From Pseudomonadota bacterium (GTDB lineage: Bacteria; Desulfobacterota; Desulfovibrionia; Desulfovibrionales; Desulfovibrionaceae): 15,347 bases of DNA. The stretch lies in assembly GCA_023450535.1 (NCBI GenBank), contig JAEXGX010000048.1, positions 1 through 15,347 of the forward strand, read 5' to 3'. The notes under the pieces are model-generated. The model worked only from the letters and a program-made list of their open reading frames with translations. It made no database searches and was not told the origin of the DNA. Numbering within the stretch: position 1 is the first letter of the stretch; each line of letters starts with the position of its first letter. The position numbers and the translations under genes are program-made. Shown one piece after another: positions 1 to 7,927 of this stretch.

Positions 1-438
1 GCCCTGATCAACGAATTCGCCGCCAGGGGCATTATGCTGGCTCGCGGCCCGCTCTATTTGTATCAGAGCATTCAGGATTACCGAGTAATGACCATGCCCG
101 CCTCGGACGGCACCGAGCGGGTGGTAGCTTGCGGTGGTCTGCATGTGCTGTGGGAGGATCTGGCTGAAGTGCGATCCGTGGCGGTACATCCCGCGTTGCA
201 GAAGAATGGATTGGGCCGGGCCATGGTGGAGGCTCTGCTGGATGACGCCAGACGGCTGGAAGTGCGGCGCGCCTTCACCTTTACCTTGGCCGAAGGTTTT
301 TTTCGGAGTCTGGATTTCGCGGTTATTCCGCGCGATCAACTGCCGCCCGTAGTCTGGGCGGAATGCAGTAAGTGCCCGAAATACTATAAATGTGACGAAG
401 TAGGCATGATCCGCCTCCTTTTTCCCCTTTCCGTGTGA
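1..438 (+). CDS. GNAT N-acetyltransferase, short ArgA-like (5' partial)
   Basis: The reading frame is open from base 1, so the true start lies left of the window; an internal ATG at 34 is not needed as a start. About 145 residues are visible. The acetyl-CoA-binding core of the GNAT fold is clear: a beta strand ending in RSVAVHP, then QKNGLGRAMVEALL, which matches the Q/RxxGxG/A pyrophosphate loop. A C-terminal Cys cluster (ECSKCPKYYKC) follows, as I recall from short bacterial N-acetylglutamate synthase-like proteins. Such enzymes transfer acetyl from acetyl-CoA to glutamate, the first step of arginine synthesis. The stop is 16 bases before argF, which supports this role and a common transcript. 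A generic GNAT acting on another amine cannot be excluded. GNAT membership is firm; substrate is inferred from the neighbour. Confidence 0.85.
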   Translation, partial: ALINEFAARGIMLARGPLYLYQSIQDYRVMTMPASDGTERVVACGGLHVLWEDLAEVRSVAVHPALQKNGLGRAMVEALLDDARRLEVRRAFTFTLAEGFFRSLDFAVIPRDQLPPVVWAECSKCPKYYKCDEVGMIRLLFPLSV

Positions 439-454
439 CCTCCAGGAGTCTTTC

Positions 455-1474
455 ATGATCCAACTGACCGGGCGACATTTTTTGAAGATTGCCGATTATA
501 GTCCTGAGGAACTGGACTTTCTGTTAAACCTTGCAGCGCGCCTCAAGGCGGCCCGCAGGCATGGCACGGAACCCCGCCTGCTGGACGGGCGGCGCATCGC
601 CCTGATTTTTGAAAAGGATTCTACTCGTACCCGTTGCTCCTTTGAAACAGCGGCATATGATCAGGGTGCGCATTGCACCGTGCTCGGCGCGGGGTCGCAG
701 ATCGGAAAGAAGGAATCCATGGCCGATACCGCCCGTGTGCTTTCCCGCATGTTCGACGGCATTGAGTATCGGGGGCACGGACAGTGTGTGGTCGAGGAGC
801 TGGCCCGGCACTCTTCCGTGCCGGTGTGGAACGGCCTGACCAATGAGGCGCACCCCACGCAGATACTGGCGGATTTTCTCACCATGCGCGAGCACTGCGC
901 AAAACCGCTTTCTGAAACGACTTTCGCCTATCTTGGCGACGCCCGTTATAACATGGGCAATTCCCTGATGATGGGCGCGGCCAAAATGGGGATGAAGTTC
1001 CGGTCCATCGCTCCCGCCGCGCTCCAGACTTCAGCGCAAGTGCAGCGTATGGCGCAGGAAGCGGCCGCCGCCACGGGCGCGGAGATCGTCTGCACCGATA
1101 ATGTGGCCGAGGGCGTGAAGGGCTGCGACTTTTTATATACGGATGTATGGGTTTCCATGGGGGAGCCGGACGAGGTATGGAAGGAGCGCATTGACTTGCT
1201 CCTGCCCTATCAGGTCAACGCGCGGGCCATGGAATTGACGGGAAACCCCGAGTGCAAATTCCTGCATTGTCTGCCTGCTTTTCACAACCGTGAAACGAGC
1301 GTGGGGGAAAGCATTTATCAGAAGTTCGGTCTTGATGCGCTGGAAGTGACGGAAGAGGTGTTTGAGTCGCCCGCGTCCGTGGTTTTTGACGAGGCGGAAA
1401 ACCGCGTGCATACTATCAAGGCCGTCATGGTTGCGACCATCGGCCATGTCCCCCCTGTATTTATGGAAGATTGA
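455..1474 (+). CDS. argF: Ornithine carbamoyltransferase
   Basis: A 339-residue protein of normal length for the family. It catalyses carbamoyl phosphate + L-ornithine to citrulline in cytoplasmic arginine biosynthesis. The carbamoyl-phosphate loop STRTR is at residues 56-60 and the HPTQ motif at 133-136. The ornithine-binding SMG loop (DVWVSMG) is at 230-236, and HCLPAFH begins at 271 with the catalytic Cys272. The SMG loop separates it from aspartate carbamoyltransferase. The ATG start has an AGGAG Shine-Dalgarno at 444-448, six bases upstream. It follows the acetyltransferase by 16 bases and runs directly into the next gene, so the three probably form one operon. No key residue appears to be missing. 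Confidence 0.97.
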   Translation: MIQLTGRHFLKIADYSPEELDFLLNLAARLKAARRHGTEPRLLDGRRIALIFEKDSTRTRCSFETAAYDQGAHCTVLGAGSQIGKKESMADTARVLSRMFDGIEYRGHGQCVVEELARHSSVPVWNGLTNEAHPTQILADFLTMREHCAKPLSETTFAYLGDARYNMGNSLMMGAAKMGMKFRSIAPAALQTSAQVQRMAQEAAAATGAEIVCTDNVAEGVKGCDFLYTDVWVSMGEPDEVWKERIDLLLPYQVNARAMELTGNPECKFLHCLPAFHNRETSVGESIYQKFGLDALEVTEEVFESPASVVFDEAENRVHTIKAVMVATIGHVPPVFMED

Positions 1475-1485
1475 ACGAGGAGGCC

Positions 1486-1947
1486 ATGCAGGAAGAAAAG
1501 ATTGTTTTTGTTCCGTTGAGCGAAGATGATTCTCGCGCGGCCTTTGGTTGCGGCCTGAACTGTACACAGCAGGTATTTCTCCGGGTTGCCGAAGCCTTGG
1601 GCGTGGACAGGGAGCTTGCAATTCGTACAGCGTCCGGCTTCGGGGGCGGGATGGGACACGCGGAAACCTGCGGGGTGGTGAGCGGGGCGGTTATGGCCAT
1701 AGGGCTGTGTGTCGGGCCTTCCGGAGAAGGCGACGCCGACGGCCGCGCCCGGGTGAAGAATATGTGCGCCGCGTTTGAAAAAGCCTTTCTAACCCGTAAT
1801 ACCTCGTTGCGCTGCAAAGATCTGCTCGGGTATGATCTTTCCACGCCCGAGGGCATGGCAAAATTGCGGGAGCTGGGGCGCTTCGGTACGATTTGCCCCC
1901 GTCTGGTCAGCGGCGGCACGGAGATTCTTGCTGAACTTCTGAGCTAG
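1486..1947 (+). CDS. C_GCAxxG_C_C family Cys-rich protein
   Basis: A protein of 153 residues. The frame is also open from a TTG at 1471 overlapping the argF stop, but ATG 1486 is preferred because GAGGAGG (1477-1483) lies just before it; the spacing is short. Family hallmarks are FGCGLNC near residues 20-26, a glycine-rich GFGGGMGHAETCG at 51-63 and further Cys at 75, 94, 110 and 137. This matches the C_GCAxxG_C_C family, thought to be small redox or metal-binding proteins; no biochemical role is established that I know of. There is no signal peptide, so it is probably cytoplasmic. Its tight placement behind argF is the only context clue. Family assignment is good; function is unknown. Confidence 0.8.
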   Translation: MQEEKIVFVPLSEDDSRAAFGCGLNCTQQVFLRVAEALGVDRELAIRTASGFGGGMGHAETCGVVSGAVMAIGLCVGPSGEGDADGRARVKNMCAAFEKAFLTRNTSLRCKDLLGYDLSTPEGMAKLRELGRFGTICPRLVSGGTEILAELLS

Positions 1948-1950
1948 GGT

Positions 1951-1960
1951 GTGTTAACAC
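1951..1960. repeat. 10-bp perfect palindrome GTGTTAACAC
   Basis: A perfect palindrome four bases after the stop of the Cys-rich gene. It could be a protein-binding site, but no gene starts downstream on the + strand, so a promoter role is not evident. It is recorded as structure only. Confidence 0.35.
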
Positions 1961-2060
1961 AAAACAGAAAAAACTTGCTTTTTCGGGGCTCATCTCTGCT
2001 CTCTTTATCCGTACGGAGCGTTGCTTCTACGGCTGAAGTTTCCCTGATTCGCCTCATTTA

Positions 2061-2075
2061 TTGGAATTATTCCAA
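2061..2075. repeat. 7-1-7 inverted repeat TTGGAAT-T-ATTCCAA
   Basis: A perfect inverted repeat in the 250-base spacer between the convergent argF operon and the ene-reductase gene. It resembles a dimeric regulator site but lies at the 3' ends of both flanking genes. It may be a relic of a lost promoter or part of a repeat element: the nearby CTAGAGCA at 2092 recurs at 9496. Confidence 0.35.
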
Positions 2076-2139
2076 ATAGTGCGAACATCCCCTAGAGCAT
2101 TTCACCGCAGAACAGCTCGAGAGACTTGAATTTTTAATT

Positions 2140-2190
2140 CAGACAAGCGGGAGAACTTTCCAGAAAAAGTTCTCCCGCTTGTCTTTCTGT
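2140..2190. terminator. Strong hairpin terminator between convergent genes
   Basis: The arms at 2141-2158 and 2167-2184 are perfectly complementary over 18 bp; a further T-A pair extends this to 19 bp with a 6-base loop. On the + strand the stem is followed by a pyrimidine-rich, U-rich tail (2185-2198), which fits intrinsic termination of the argF operon. It also sits 15 bases past the stop of the - strand ene-reductase gene, so it may serve both transcripts, although the - strand side lacks a clear U tract. Confidence 0.75.
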
Positions 2191-2199
2191 TCTCTTTCG

Positions 2200-4197
2200 T
2201 CAGATGACATTACCCGCGCACCAGCCGGTATCGGTGGCATTACGGATATTGGCAGGCCCGGTGCAGTCGCCGACCGGGAGAACGTCAAACGCTGTACCGA
2301 AGAAGGCGTCACGTTCTTCCGCCAGAGGGATGGAGCCGGCGGAAAGGATCACGCTGTCTGCCGCGATGGCGCGGGTGTTTCCTTCTTTGTCGCGCACAAC
2401 CACGCCGGTGTCCGTGATTTCCACGCACAGCGTGCTGATCAGCAGTTCCACCCCGTTCTTTTCCATGTGTTCCTCAAGGCTCATGCGGTCGGCGATTTCC
2501 GCCGTGGCGGCGTAGTGGGGCGACATTTCCACCACTGTCATGTTGTGTCCGCGTTCTCCCAAGGCGATGGAAAGTTCACAGCCCACCACGCCGCCTCCGA
2601 TGACGACGATTTTTTTGCCGAGCTTTTTTTCGTTGCCGAACACGTCCCAGGCCATGGCGACAATGGGCTTGTTCACTCCCGGAATGGGCGGCACGGCCTG
2701 TTTCGCACCCACGGCCACAATGACCGCGTCGAAATTGGCCTTGGCGATCAGTTCAGGTGTCATGCGCAGGCCGAGCACCACCTTTACGCCGCGCTTGCGG
2801 ACCTGAGTAATCAGATAGTCGCGGAACGCAGTGACTTCCTTCTTGAACCACAAATGTTGCGGGTAGAAGCCGGTTTGTCCGCCAAGCGAGTCCTTCTGTT
2901 CGAAAAGAGTCACGTCGTGTCCCTTCTCGGCGGCAGTGACGGCGGCCTGCATGCCCGCGATCCCCCCTCCAACAACGGCGACGGATTTTTTACCGGTGAA
3001 GCGGAAGGCGCGGACGCGGGCGCTGCCCTGCCCGACCAGCGGATTGACAGAGCATTTGGTTTCAAAGGTGGCGTCGTTGAGTATGGTTACTTCCGTGGTC
3101 AGGGGGTTGCGCCGTCCGCCGTCCACACAGTAGTCGCAATGGATGCAGGGGCGGATATCTTCTTCCCGGCCTTCGCGTACTTTGTTGACCCAATCGGGGT
3201 CGGCCACGGCCTGACGGGCCATCAACACGTAATCACAGCGCCCTTCAGCGATGAAGTGTTCGGCCATTTCTGCGCTGTGTACCGAGCCGATGACGCCCAC
3301 GGGTTTTTTGAAACCGGCCTTTTTAAGCGCCTCCGCTCCGTCGATGTTGTGACCGGGTGTTACGAAACAGGTAGGGTGCATCTTGGGGCGGGCGTGGGCG
3401 TCAAGGCGGGTACCGCAGGAGAGGTGGATCATGTCCACATGATCTTCCATGAGCAGAGCCTGACGGGCGGCGTCTTCGGGGGTGATGCCGCCCTCGGCGC
3501 GATCCGAGCCGTTCATGCGGATTTCGATGATCATGTTGTCCCCCACCGCTTCCCGAATGCGCTTGATGACCATGAGCGGGAAGCGCACCCGGTTTTCGAC
3601 CGAGCCTCCGTAGCGGTCGGTGCGCTTGTTGCTGAGTGGCGAGAGGAAATTGTTCATCAGCCAGCCGTGCCCGTAATGAAGCATAATGGCGTCGAACAGA
3701 CAGCGCCGGGCCTGAAGGGCAGCCTCGACGTACATTTGGGCAACTGTTTCCATGTCCTCTTCGGTCATTTCATGCACCATGTGGCCGTTGTACATGAAGG
3801 CGCTGGGCCCCATGGGCGGGCAGACCTCGGATAAGGCGCAGATGCCGGGATGATAGATTTCGCAGGCCGTGCGGCAACCGAAAGCATGGATGGAGCGCTG
3901 GGCGAAATGCATGAAGGTGAACCCCTTGGACGCCTCGTCCAGATTCAGCGTACCGATATGGGCGCTGTGAGCCGGAACTTCAATGGGTATGGCGCAGGAG
4001 GCGAAGCCTCCGCGCGCGAAGTCGGTGTAGTAATCCACACCGTAGTCGTTGATGACGCCGTGGGTATCGCTGGAGTAGGCTCCGGATGCCTGCATGGGGC
4101 CGACCATGATGCGGTTTTTATACACGATGTTTTTTTTGCCCACGGTCAGGGGCTGAAACAGATGGGGATACTTTTCCAGATACAGCGGCTTGGACAT
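2200..4197 (-). CDS. FMN/FAD/4Fe-4S ene-reductase (OYE / 2,4-dienoyl-CoA reductase type)
   Basis: A 665-residue protein with the standard two-part layout. Residues 1-345 form an FMN-binding TIM barrel with the old-yellow-enzyme signature FLSPLSNKRTDRYGGSVENR near 184-203. Next is a 4Fe-4S segment (Cys351, 354, 357 and 382), then a FAD/NAD(P)H module with Rossmann loops GGGIAG (410-415) and GGGVVG (534-539). Relatives include 2,4-dienoyl-CoA reductase, 2-enoate reductase and the bile-acid enzymes BaiCD/BaiH; they pass electrons from NAD(P)H via FAD and the cluster to FMN to reduce an activated C=C bond. There is no signal peptide, so it should be cytoplasmic. The start has AAGGAG six bases upstream. 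The Cys spacing (CxxCxxC then 24 residues) differs from the usual CxxCxxxC-x11/12-C. It is divergent from a LysR regulator that may control it. The substrate is unknown. Confidence 0.92.
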   Translation of the reverse strand: MSKPLYLEKYPHLFQPLTVGKKNIVYKNRIMVGPMQASGAYSSDTHGVINDYGVDYYTDFARGGFASCAIPIEVPAHSAHIGTLNLDEASKGFTFMHFAQRSIHAFGCRTACEIYHPGICALSEVCPPMGPSAFMYNGHMVHEMTEEDMETVAQMYVEAALQARRCLFDAIMLHYGHGWLMNNFLSPLSNKRTDRYGGSVENRVRFPLMVIKRIREAVGDNMIIEIRMNGSDRAEGGITPEDAARQALLMEDHVDMIHLSCGTRLDAHARPKMHPTCFVTPGHNIDGAEALKKAGFKKPVGVIGSVHSAEMAEHFIAEGRCDYVLMARQAVADPDWVNKVREGREEDIRPCIHCDYCVDGGRRNPLTTEVTILNDATFETKCSVNPLVGQGSARVRAFRFTGKKSVAVVGGGIAGMQAAVTAAEKGHDVTLFEQKDSLGGQTGFYPQHLWFKKEVTAFRDYLITQVRKRGVKVVLGLRMTPELIAKANFDAVIVAVGAKQAVPPIPGVNKPIVAMAWDVFGNEKKLGKKIVVIGGGVVGCELSIALGERGHNMTVVEMSPHYAATAEIADRMSLEEHMEKNGVELLISTLCVEITDTGVVVRDKEGNTRAIAADSVILSAGSIPLAEERDAFFGTAFDVLPVGDCTGPANIRNATDTGWCAGNVI

Positions 4198-4275
4198 GGC
4201 GTTCTCCTTGTGGTTGTCGTGACGGGAAACAGAGCCCGCACTCTTTCCATAGATGAAACGGCATGTTTTTCTCTA

Positions 4276-4289
4276 TTGATCCCAATCTG
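4276..4289. promoter_or_regulatory. Possible Crp/Fnr-family half-conserved box (TTGAT-N4-ATCTG)
   Basis: The site matches the FNR consensus TTGAT-N4-ATCAA at 8 of 10 positions. It lies 79-92 bases upstream of the ene-reductase start, and a Crp/Fnr-type regulator is encoded at 8702-9394. One imperfect site can arise by chance, so this is tentative. Confidence 0.3.
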
Positions 4290-4295
4290 ATACAA

Positions 4296-4315
4296 GTATA
4301 AATTTTTTTTTGATA
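4296..4315 (-). promoter_or_regulatory. Shared A/T-tract motif, copy 1 (ene-reductase upstream region)
   Basis: The + strand reads GTATAAATTTTTTTTTGATA. It differs at one base from the motif at 8669-8688 and has the same orientation relative to the - strand gene that follows. It lies 99 bases upstream of the ene-reductase start, in the divergent LysR spacer. Direct TGATAC repeats at 4288-4293 and 4311-4316 are 23 bases apart, about two helical turns, a usual arrangement for LysR binding. It may be an operator, an intrinsically bent UP-like element, or both. Confidence 0.5.
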
Positions 4316-4457
4316 CCAGACAGCTTGAGATTGAACCCGTTATGGGGCCGGGCGGCGCGGGGTCAGGTTTCAGCCTGAAGGCGACGGGCCGGAATACAGT
4401 GCCCGGCTGGCAGATATGTTCAAGCGCCGCATGTTCCGAGCGGCAAGGAGGCAGCGC

Positions 4458-5387
4458 GTGCAGTTTCGTCATCTTGAATATTTCGTGCATGCCGTGGAAT
4501 GCAAATCCCTGAACAGAGCGGCGCGACGTCTGGACGTCAGCCCGCAGACGCTGTGCGCGGGGGTGGCCTCTCTGGAAAAGGAATTGGGGTATCCACTGCT
4601 CCGGCGTTCCCCGTCCGGTGTGACTCCCACGCCGGAAGGGGAAATAGTGTGTAACGATGCGTTGCAGATGGGGGATATGGTGCGCCGTTGGCGTGCCCTT
4701 GCCCGTACGCGGAGTGATCGCGACACGGTGATGGTGAAGTTGGGAGCCTCTACTACGTTGATGCGCTGGCTGGTGCCGCAGGTCGTCATTCAGGTCAAGA
4801 AGGATTACCCGCACATCTATTTCGACCTGTACGAATCCTTTGTGGAACAGGTGTTCCGCACTGTGATGGACAAACGCATGCTGGGTCTGATTACCTGTGT
4901 GAACGAACGAGTGGAAAGTTCATACCGTGTTCAGCTCGCTCAAAACGACATGGAGGCCCTGGTCGGGCCGGAGGATGGATGTGTGGTGGTGCTGAATCGT
5001 GAGCATCCGTTCGCTGTTCTGCCGCACCTTGCCTTGCGGCACCTGGCGGAACTGCGTATGGCCTGGAATCCGCAGCGGGATCGTTTTTTCGTGTATCGCG
5101 ACATATGCAAGTATTTTTCTCCAGAAGGCATTATCCATATTCCGGAACAGGAAAATCTTTTGCGGCTCATTTCCATGGAAAGCGGCATCGCGGCCGTGCT
5201 GCCGCGCAGCGTATTACGCGCGCCGGGAGACTGGGGGCGGAATCTGCGCGGCATGGATGTGGAGGATTTTCCCATGCCCGGTCGGATATGGATCATTTAT
5301 CCCCGCAGACTTCGCTCTTCCGAAAGCGTGGTGCTGGAGGCCGTCCGCAGAACGCTGGACGCAGTGGGAGCCGATACCGGAGCATGA
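4458..5387 (+). CDS. LysR-type transcriptional regulator
   Basis: A protein of 309 residues from the GTG start at 4458. The frame is open from ATG 4416, but AAGGAGG at 4445-4451, six bases before GTG, and alignment to the family's usual N terminus (QFRHLEYFVHAVE) favour GTG. The winged helix-turn-helix occupies about residues 1-60 (SLNRAARRLDVSPQTL, then the LEKELGYPLLRR and TPTPEG segments). The remainder is the periplasmic-binding-protein-like effector domain, about residues 90-300. Such proteins bind promoters as tetramers and respond to a small metabolite, often a substrate of the divergent gene. It is divergent from the ene-reductase and convergent with the TRAP operon, so a role in regulating either or both is likely. 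The ligand is not predictable. Confidence 0.93.
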   Translation: MQFRHLEYFVHAVECKSLNRAARRLDVSPQTLCAGVASLEKELGYPLLRRSPSGVTPTPEGEIVCNDALQMGDMVRRWRALARTRSDRDTVMVKLGASTTLMRWLVPQVVIQVKKDYPHIYFDLYESFVEQVFRTVMDKRMLGLITCVNERVESSYRVQLAQNDMEALVGPEDGCVVVLNREHPFAVLPHLALRHLAELRMAWNPQRDRFFVYRDICKYFSPEGIIHIPEQENLLRLISMESGIAAVLPRSVLRAPGDWGRNLRGMDVEDFPMPGRIWIIYPRRLRSSESVVLEAVRRTLDAVGADTGA

Positions 5388-5400
5388 TGCCGGGCATGCG

Positions 5401-5428
5401 AAAAGAGCCTTCTTTTTAGGGAAGGCTC
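5401..5428 (-). terminator. Intrinsic terminator of the dctQ-dctM-dctP operon
   Basis: The arms GAGCCTTC (5405-5412) and GAAGGCTC (5421-5428) enclose an 8-base loop. On the - strand the stem is followed by TTTT (5404-5401). It lies about 50 bases past the dctP stop and just after the convergent LysR stop. It suits the - strand operon; there is no T tract on the + side. Confidence 0.6.
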
Positions 5429-5480
5429 CGCGCAATGAAGGAATTTTTGATGAAAAGGATTCGTTCGTTGAGCCCCTGCG

Positions 5481-6524
5481 CTACTTTCCGTATTCGGCGT
5501 TGGCCCGTTCCATGCAGGCGGCGAACAGCGCAATGGCTTCCTTTGCCCGCGTGAGGCCACGTTTTTCGCGATCCGTTACCCAGGCGGCCCGGAACGGCGC
5601 AAGTGCTTCCCGCATCTTCGCCTGTTCCTTGTCGGGCATCGCGTTCAGGGTGCACTTGTCATTGGCATGTACCCATTCCAGAGATGAACCGATTTCCGAG
5701 TCGATGGTATTTCCCACCTCACGGGACATGGCTTCTCCGGTGCTTTCATCGAGTATTTTGCGCAGATCTTCGGGGAGGGAGTCCCACACCTTGCGGTTCA
5801 TGATCAGATAGTGGTAGCCGGGCGCCATGGGGAAATCCAGGATATCGGAAAGAACCTCATACAGACGGAAAGGCTGAAGAATGGTAAGGGCCATGAACTG
5901 CGTATCGGTTTGGCCGCGTTGCACGCTCATGTAGATATCTGGAGGGGAAACCGGCACGGGTACGCCGCCCAGCGCGGTGATGATCCTGTCCACGCCGGAA
6001 ATGTGATAGCCGACCTTTTTGCCCTTGAAGTCTGACACTCCCTTCATGGGAGAAGTGGAGCAGACCATCATGGGGCCAGTACTCCATACGGCGAGCAGCT
6101 TTGTCTTGTCGTTGTCCAGCTCGCTTTTCACCCAGCCGTTGCCATTGACGTAGGAGTGGAACCCCATGGACGCAGCCATGCTGTTCACGCCCGGAACATT
6201 GGCGTCGCCGGTGTCTGCGTAGCCGTAACGGCCGGGGTTGGCTCCGAACAGGCTGTGCCCTATGTCCACACGTCCCTTGATGACGGCGTCCGGCACCTCC
6301 TTGGAAGTGCAGATGGTGCCGGGGCTGTAGAAGACGATTTTTAAACGGCCCTGACTGCGTTTTTCCACATCCTCGATCCAGGGTTTCCAGACATTGACAA
6401 ATACAACGTGGTTTTCGCGGTAGCCTTCGCTGGTGAAGGCCAGTTCATAGCTTTTTGCCGCGATTGCCGGAGCAGGCAGGCAGAGTACCAAAGCAACCAG
6501 GGATGCTGACAAGAGATTTTTCAT
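5481..6524 (-). CDS. TRAP transporter periplasmic solute-binding protein (DctP type), system 1
   Basis: A protein of 347 residues, normal for DctP. The N terminus is a Sec signal peptide (MKN, hydrophobic core, AIA-AK; cleavage likely after residue 22), so the product is periplasmic. Family landmarks are the KGRVDIGH segment near 83-90, FKGKKVG near 167-172 and PPDIYMSVQRGQTD near 194-207. It captures a substrate and delivers it to the DctQ/DctM membrane pair encoded just upstream. Unusually, the arginine that most family members carry in the KGxKxR motif, and that clamps the substrate carboxylate, is Gly172 here. The substrate may therefore not be a typical carboxylate, or another residue may do the job. 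The start has GAGGAGG seven bases upstream. The 74-base gap from dctM is AT-rich and holds a small 5-bp hairpin (6586-6600). Confidence 0.93.
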   Translation of the reverse strand: MKNLLSASLVALVLCLPAPAIAAKSYELAFTSEGYRENHVVFVNVWKPWIEDVEKRSQGRLKIVFYSPGTICTSKEVPDAVIKGRVDIGHSLFGANPGRYGYADTGDANVPGVNSMAASMGFHSYVNGNGWVKSELDNDKTKLLAVWSTGPMMVCSTSPMKGVSDFKGKKVGYHISGVDRIITALGGVPVPVSPPDIYMSVQRGQTDTQFMALTILQPFRLYEVLSDILDFPMAPGYHYLIMNRKVWDSLPEDLRKILDESTGEAMSREVGNTIDSEIGSSLEWVHANDKCTLNAMPDKEQAKMREALAPFRAAWVTDREKRGLTRAKEAIALFAACMERANAEYGK

Positions 6525-6598
6525 GGCTCCTCCTCATGGGATAGTTTTAATTTTTATACATAGTCTGGATACTTCTGCTGTGGCGGAAGCTCCAGGCT

Positions 6599-7909
6599 TC
6601 AGAAAAAGAGACCTGGAAGCCAGAGGGCGATTTTGGGGAAAAGGATGATGAGAAATATCTGAAGTGCGATGCAACCGAAGAAGAGCCAGACGTTTTTGAA
6701 AATTGCCATCAGCGGGACATCCCGTGCCATGGAACCGATACCAAATACGTTGATGCCTACCGGGGGAGTAATGACGGCCATTTCCGTCAGCAGGACAATG
6801 ATGACCCCGAACCAGACAGGATCGAAGCCCAGAGCCTGCACGGTGGGAAAGATGGTGGGCAGGGTGAGCAGAAGCAGCGGCAGCACGTTCATCATGCAGC
6901 CCATGAGTATGTAGAAACCGATGATGACGGCGAGAATGACGTAACGGTTCACGTCCAGCTCTGCCACGGCATTGGCCATGTTCACCGTGATGCGGGTATA
7001 GGCGATGAACACGCCGAGCAGGGCGACGCACATGAGAATAAACATAAGTTTTCCGGCAATGAGCACGGTGTTTTCCAGGCAATGCCGGGTCTGCTTCCAA
7101 GTGATGCGGCGCATGATCAGAGCGAAAATCCATACGGCCACGGAGCCGATGGCGCCCGCTTCAGTCGCGCTGAAAAATCCGGCCAGTATGCCGCCCATAA
7201 TGATAAAAACGAGCAGGATGATGGCGACAATGCCCTTGAGCGAATGGAACTTTTCCTGCATGGAATATGCCCGTCCCCGGGGCAGAAGATCCGGCCTGCG
7301 GCGCGCCATGAGGAGAAGAAGCAAGATGAACATGCCGGAAAGCATGAGCCCAGGCACGACGCCGGCTATGAACAGCCGTCCGGTAGACGACTCTGTGATG
7401 ATGGCATAGATGATGAAACTGAGGCTCGGCGGAATAAGCACGCCCAGTGTGCCTCCGCAGGCCAGCGTGGCGCAGGAGAAGGCGGGATCATACCCCTGCT
7501 TGCGCATTTCAGGAAGAGCGACGGAAGTCATGGTCACACCTGTGGCCAGGCTGTCGCCGCAAATGGCGGCAAAACCCGCGCATCCGGTAATGCTGGCTAT
7601 GCCAAGAGAGGCCGGGGTACGGCCCATCCAGATACGGGCCGCGCTGAACATGTCGCCGCTGATGCCGGAAATGACGGAGAGTTCGCCCATGAGGCAGAAA
7701 AGCGGCACGACAGCCATGGTTGAAGAGAACGCGGCGTTGTAGGAAGTCTGGCTCAAGGTGCTGAACTGGGCGATGATGTCCGGGTTCAGACAGAGCAGGC
7801 CGAGGAATCCGGAAATGCCCATGGCATAACCGAGAGGAAAACCGAGAAAAAGAATAATCATGAAGCCCACCATGCCGAGGACACCCAGTTGTGAGCGGGA
7901 GAGAGCCAC
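6599..7909 (-). CDS. TRAP transporter large membrane subunit (DctM type), system 1
   Basis: A 436-residue, strongly hydrophobic protein with about a dozen membrane segments. Family motifs are GFPLGYAMGISG (23-34), GGTLGVLIPPS (152-162) and ITPPVGINVF (380-389), the last near the end as usual. It forms the sodium- or proton-driven channel of the importer in the inner membrane. The start is GTG at 7909, 18 bases after the dctQ stop. No strong Shine-Dalgarno is visible, so translation is probably coupled to dctQ. The protein begins ALSRSQLG, where family members normally begin, which supports this start. Confidence 0.95.
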   Translation of the reverse strand: MALSRSQLGVLGMVGFMIILFLGFPLGYAMGISGFLGLLCLNPDIIAQFSTLSQTSYNAAFSSTMAVVPLFCLMGELSVISGISGDMFSAARIWMGRTPASLGIASITGCAGFAAICGDSLATGVTMTSVALPEMRKQGYDPAFSCATLACGGTLGVLIPPSLSFIIYAIITESSTGRLFIAGVVPGLMLSGMFILLLLLMARRRPDLLPRGRAYSMQEKFHSLKGIVAIILLVFIIMGGILAGFFSATEAGAIGSVAVWIFALIMRRITWKQTRHCLENTVLIAGKLMFILMCVALLGVFIAYTRITVNMANAVAELDVNRYVILAVIIGFYILMGCMMNVLPLLLLTLPTIFPTVQALGFDPVWFGVIIVLLTEMAVITPPVGINVFGIGSMARDVPLMAIFKNVWLFFGCIALQIFLIILFPKIALWLPGLFF

Positions 7910-7927
7910 GGCGCAAACTTCGAGAAT

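Noticed and set aside
2179..3834. Long open frame on the + strand (551 codons) opposite the ene-reductase
   Set aside because: The opposite strand encodes a complete, motif-bearing ene-reductase. The + frame is His/Gly/Asp-rich low-information sequence with no domain, typical of a GC-biased shadow.
4296..4320. Sigma-54 promoter at the TGGTATC...TTTATA segment
   Set aside because: The invariant GG/GC pair of the -24/-12 consensus is not present with the correct spacing; an operator or bent A-tract explains it better.
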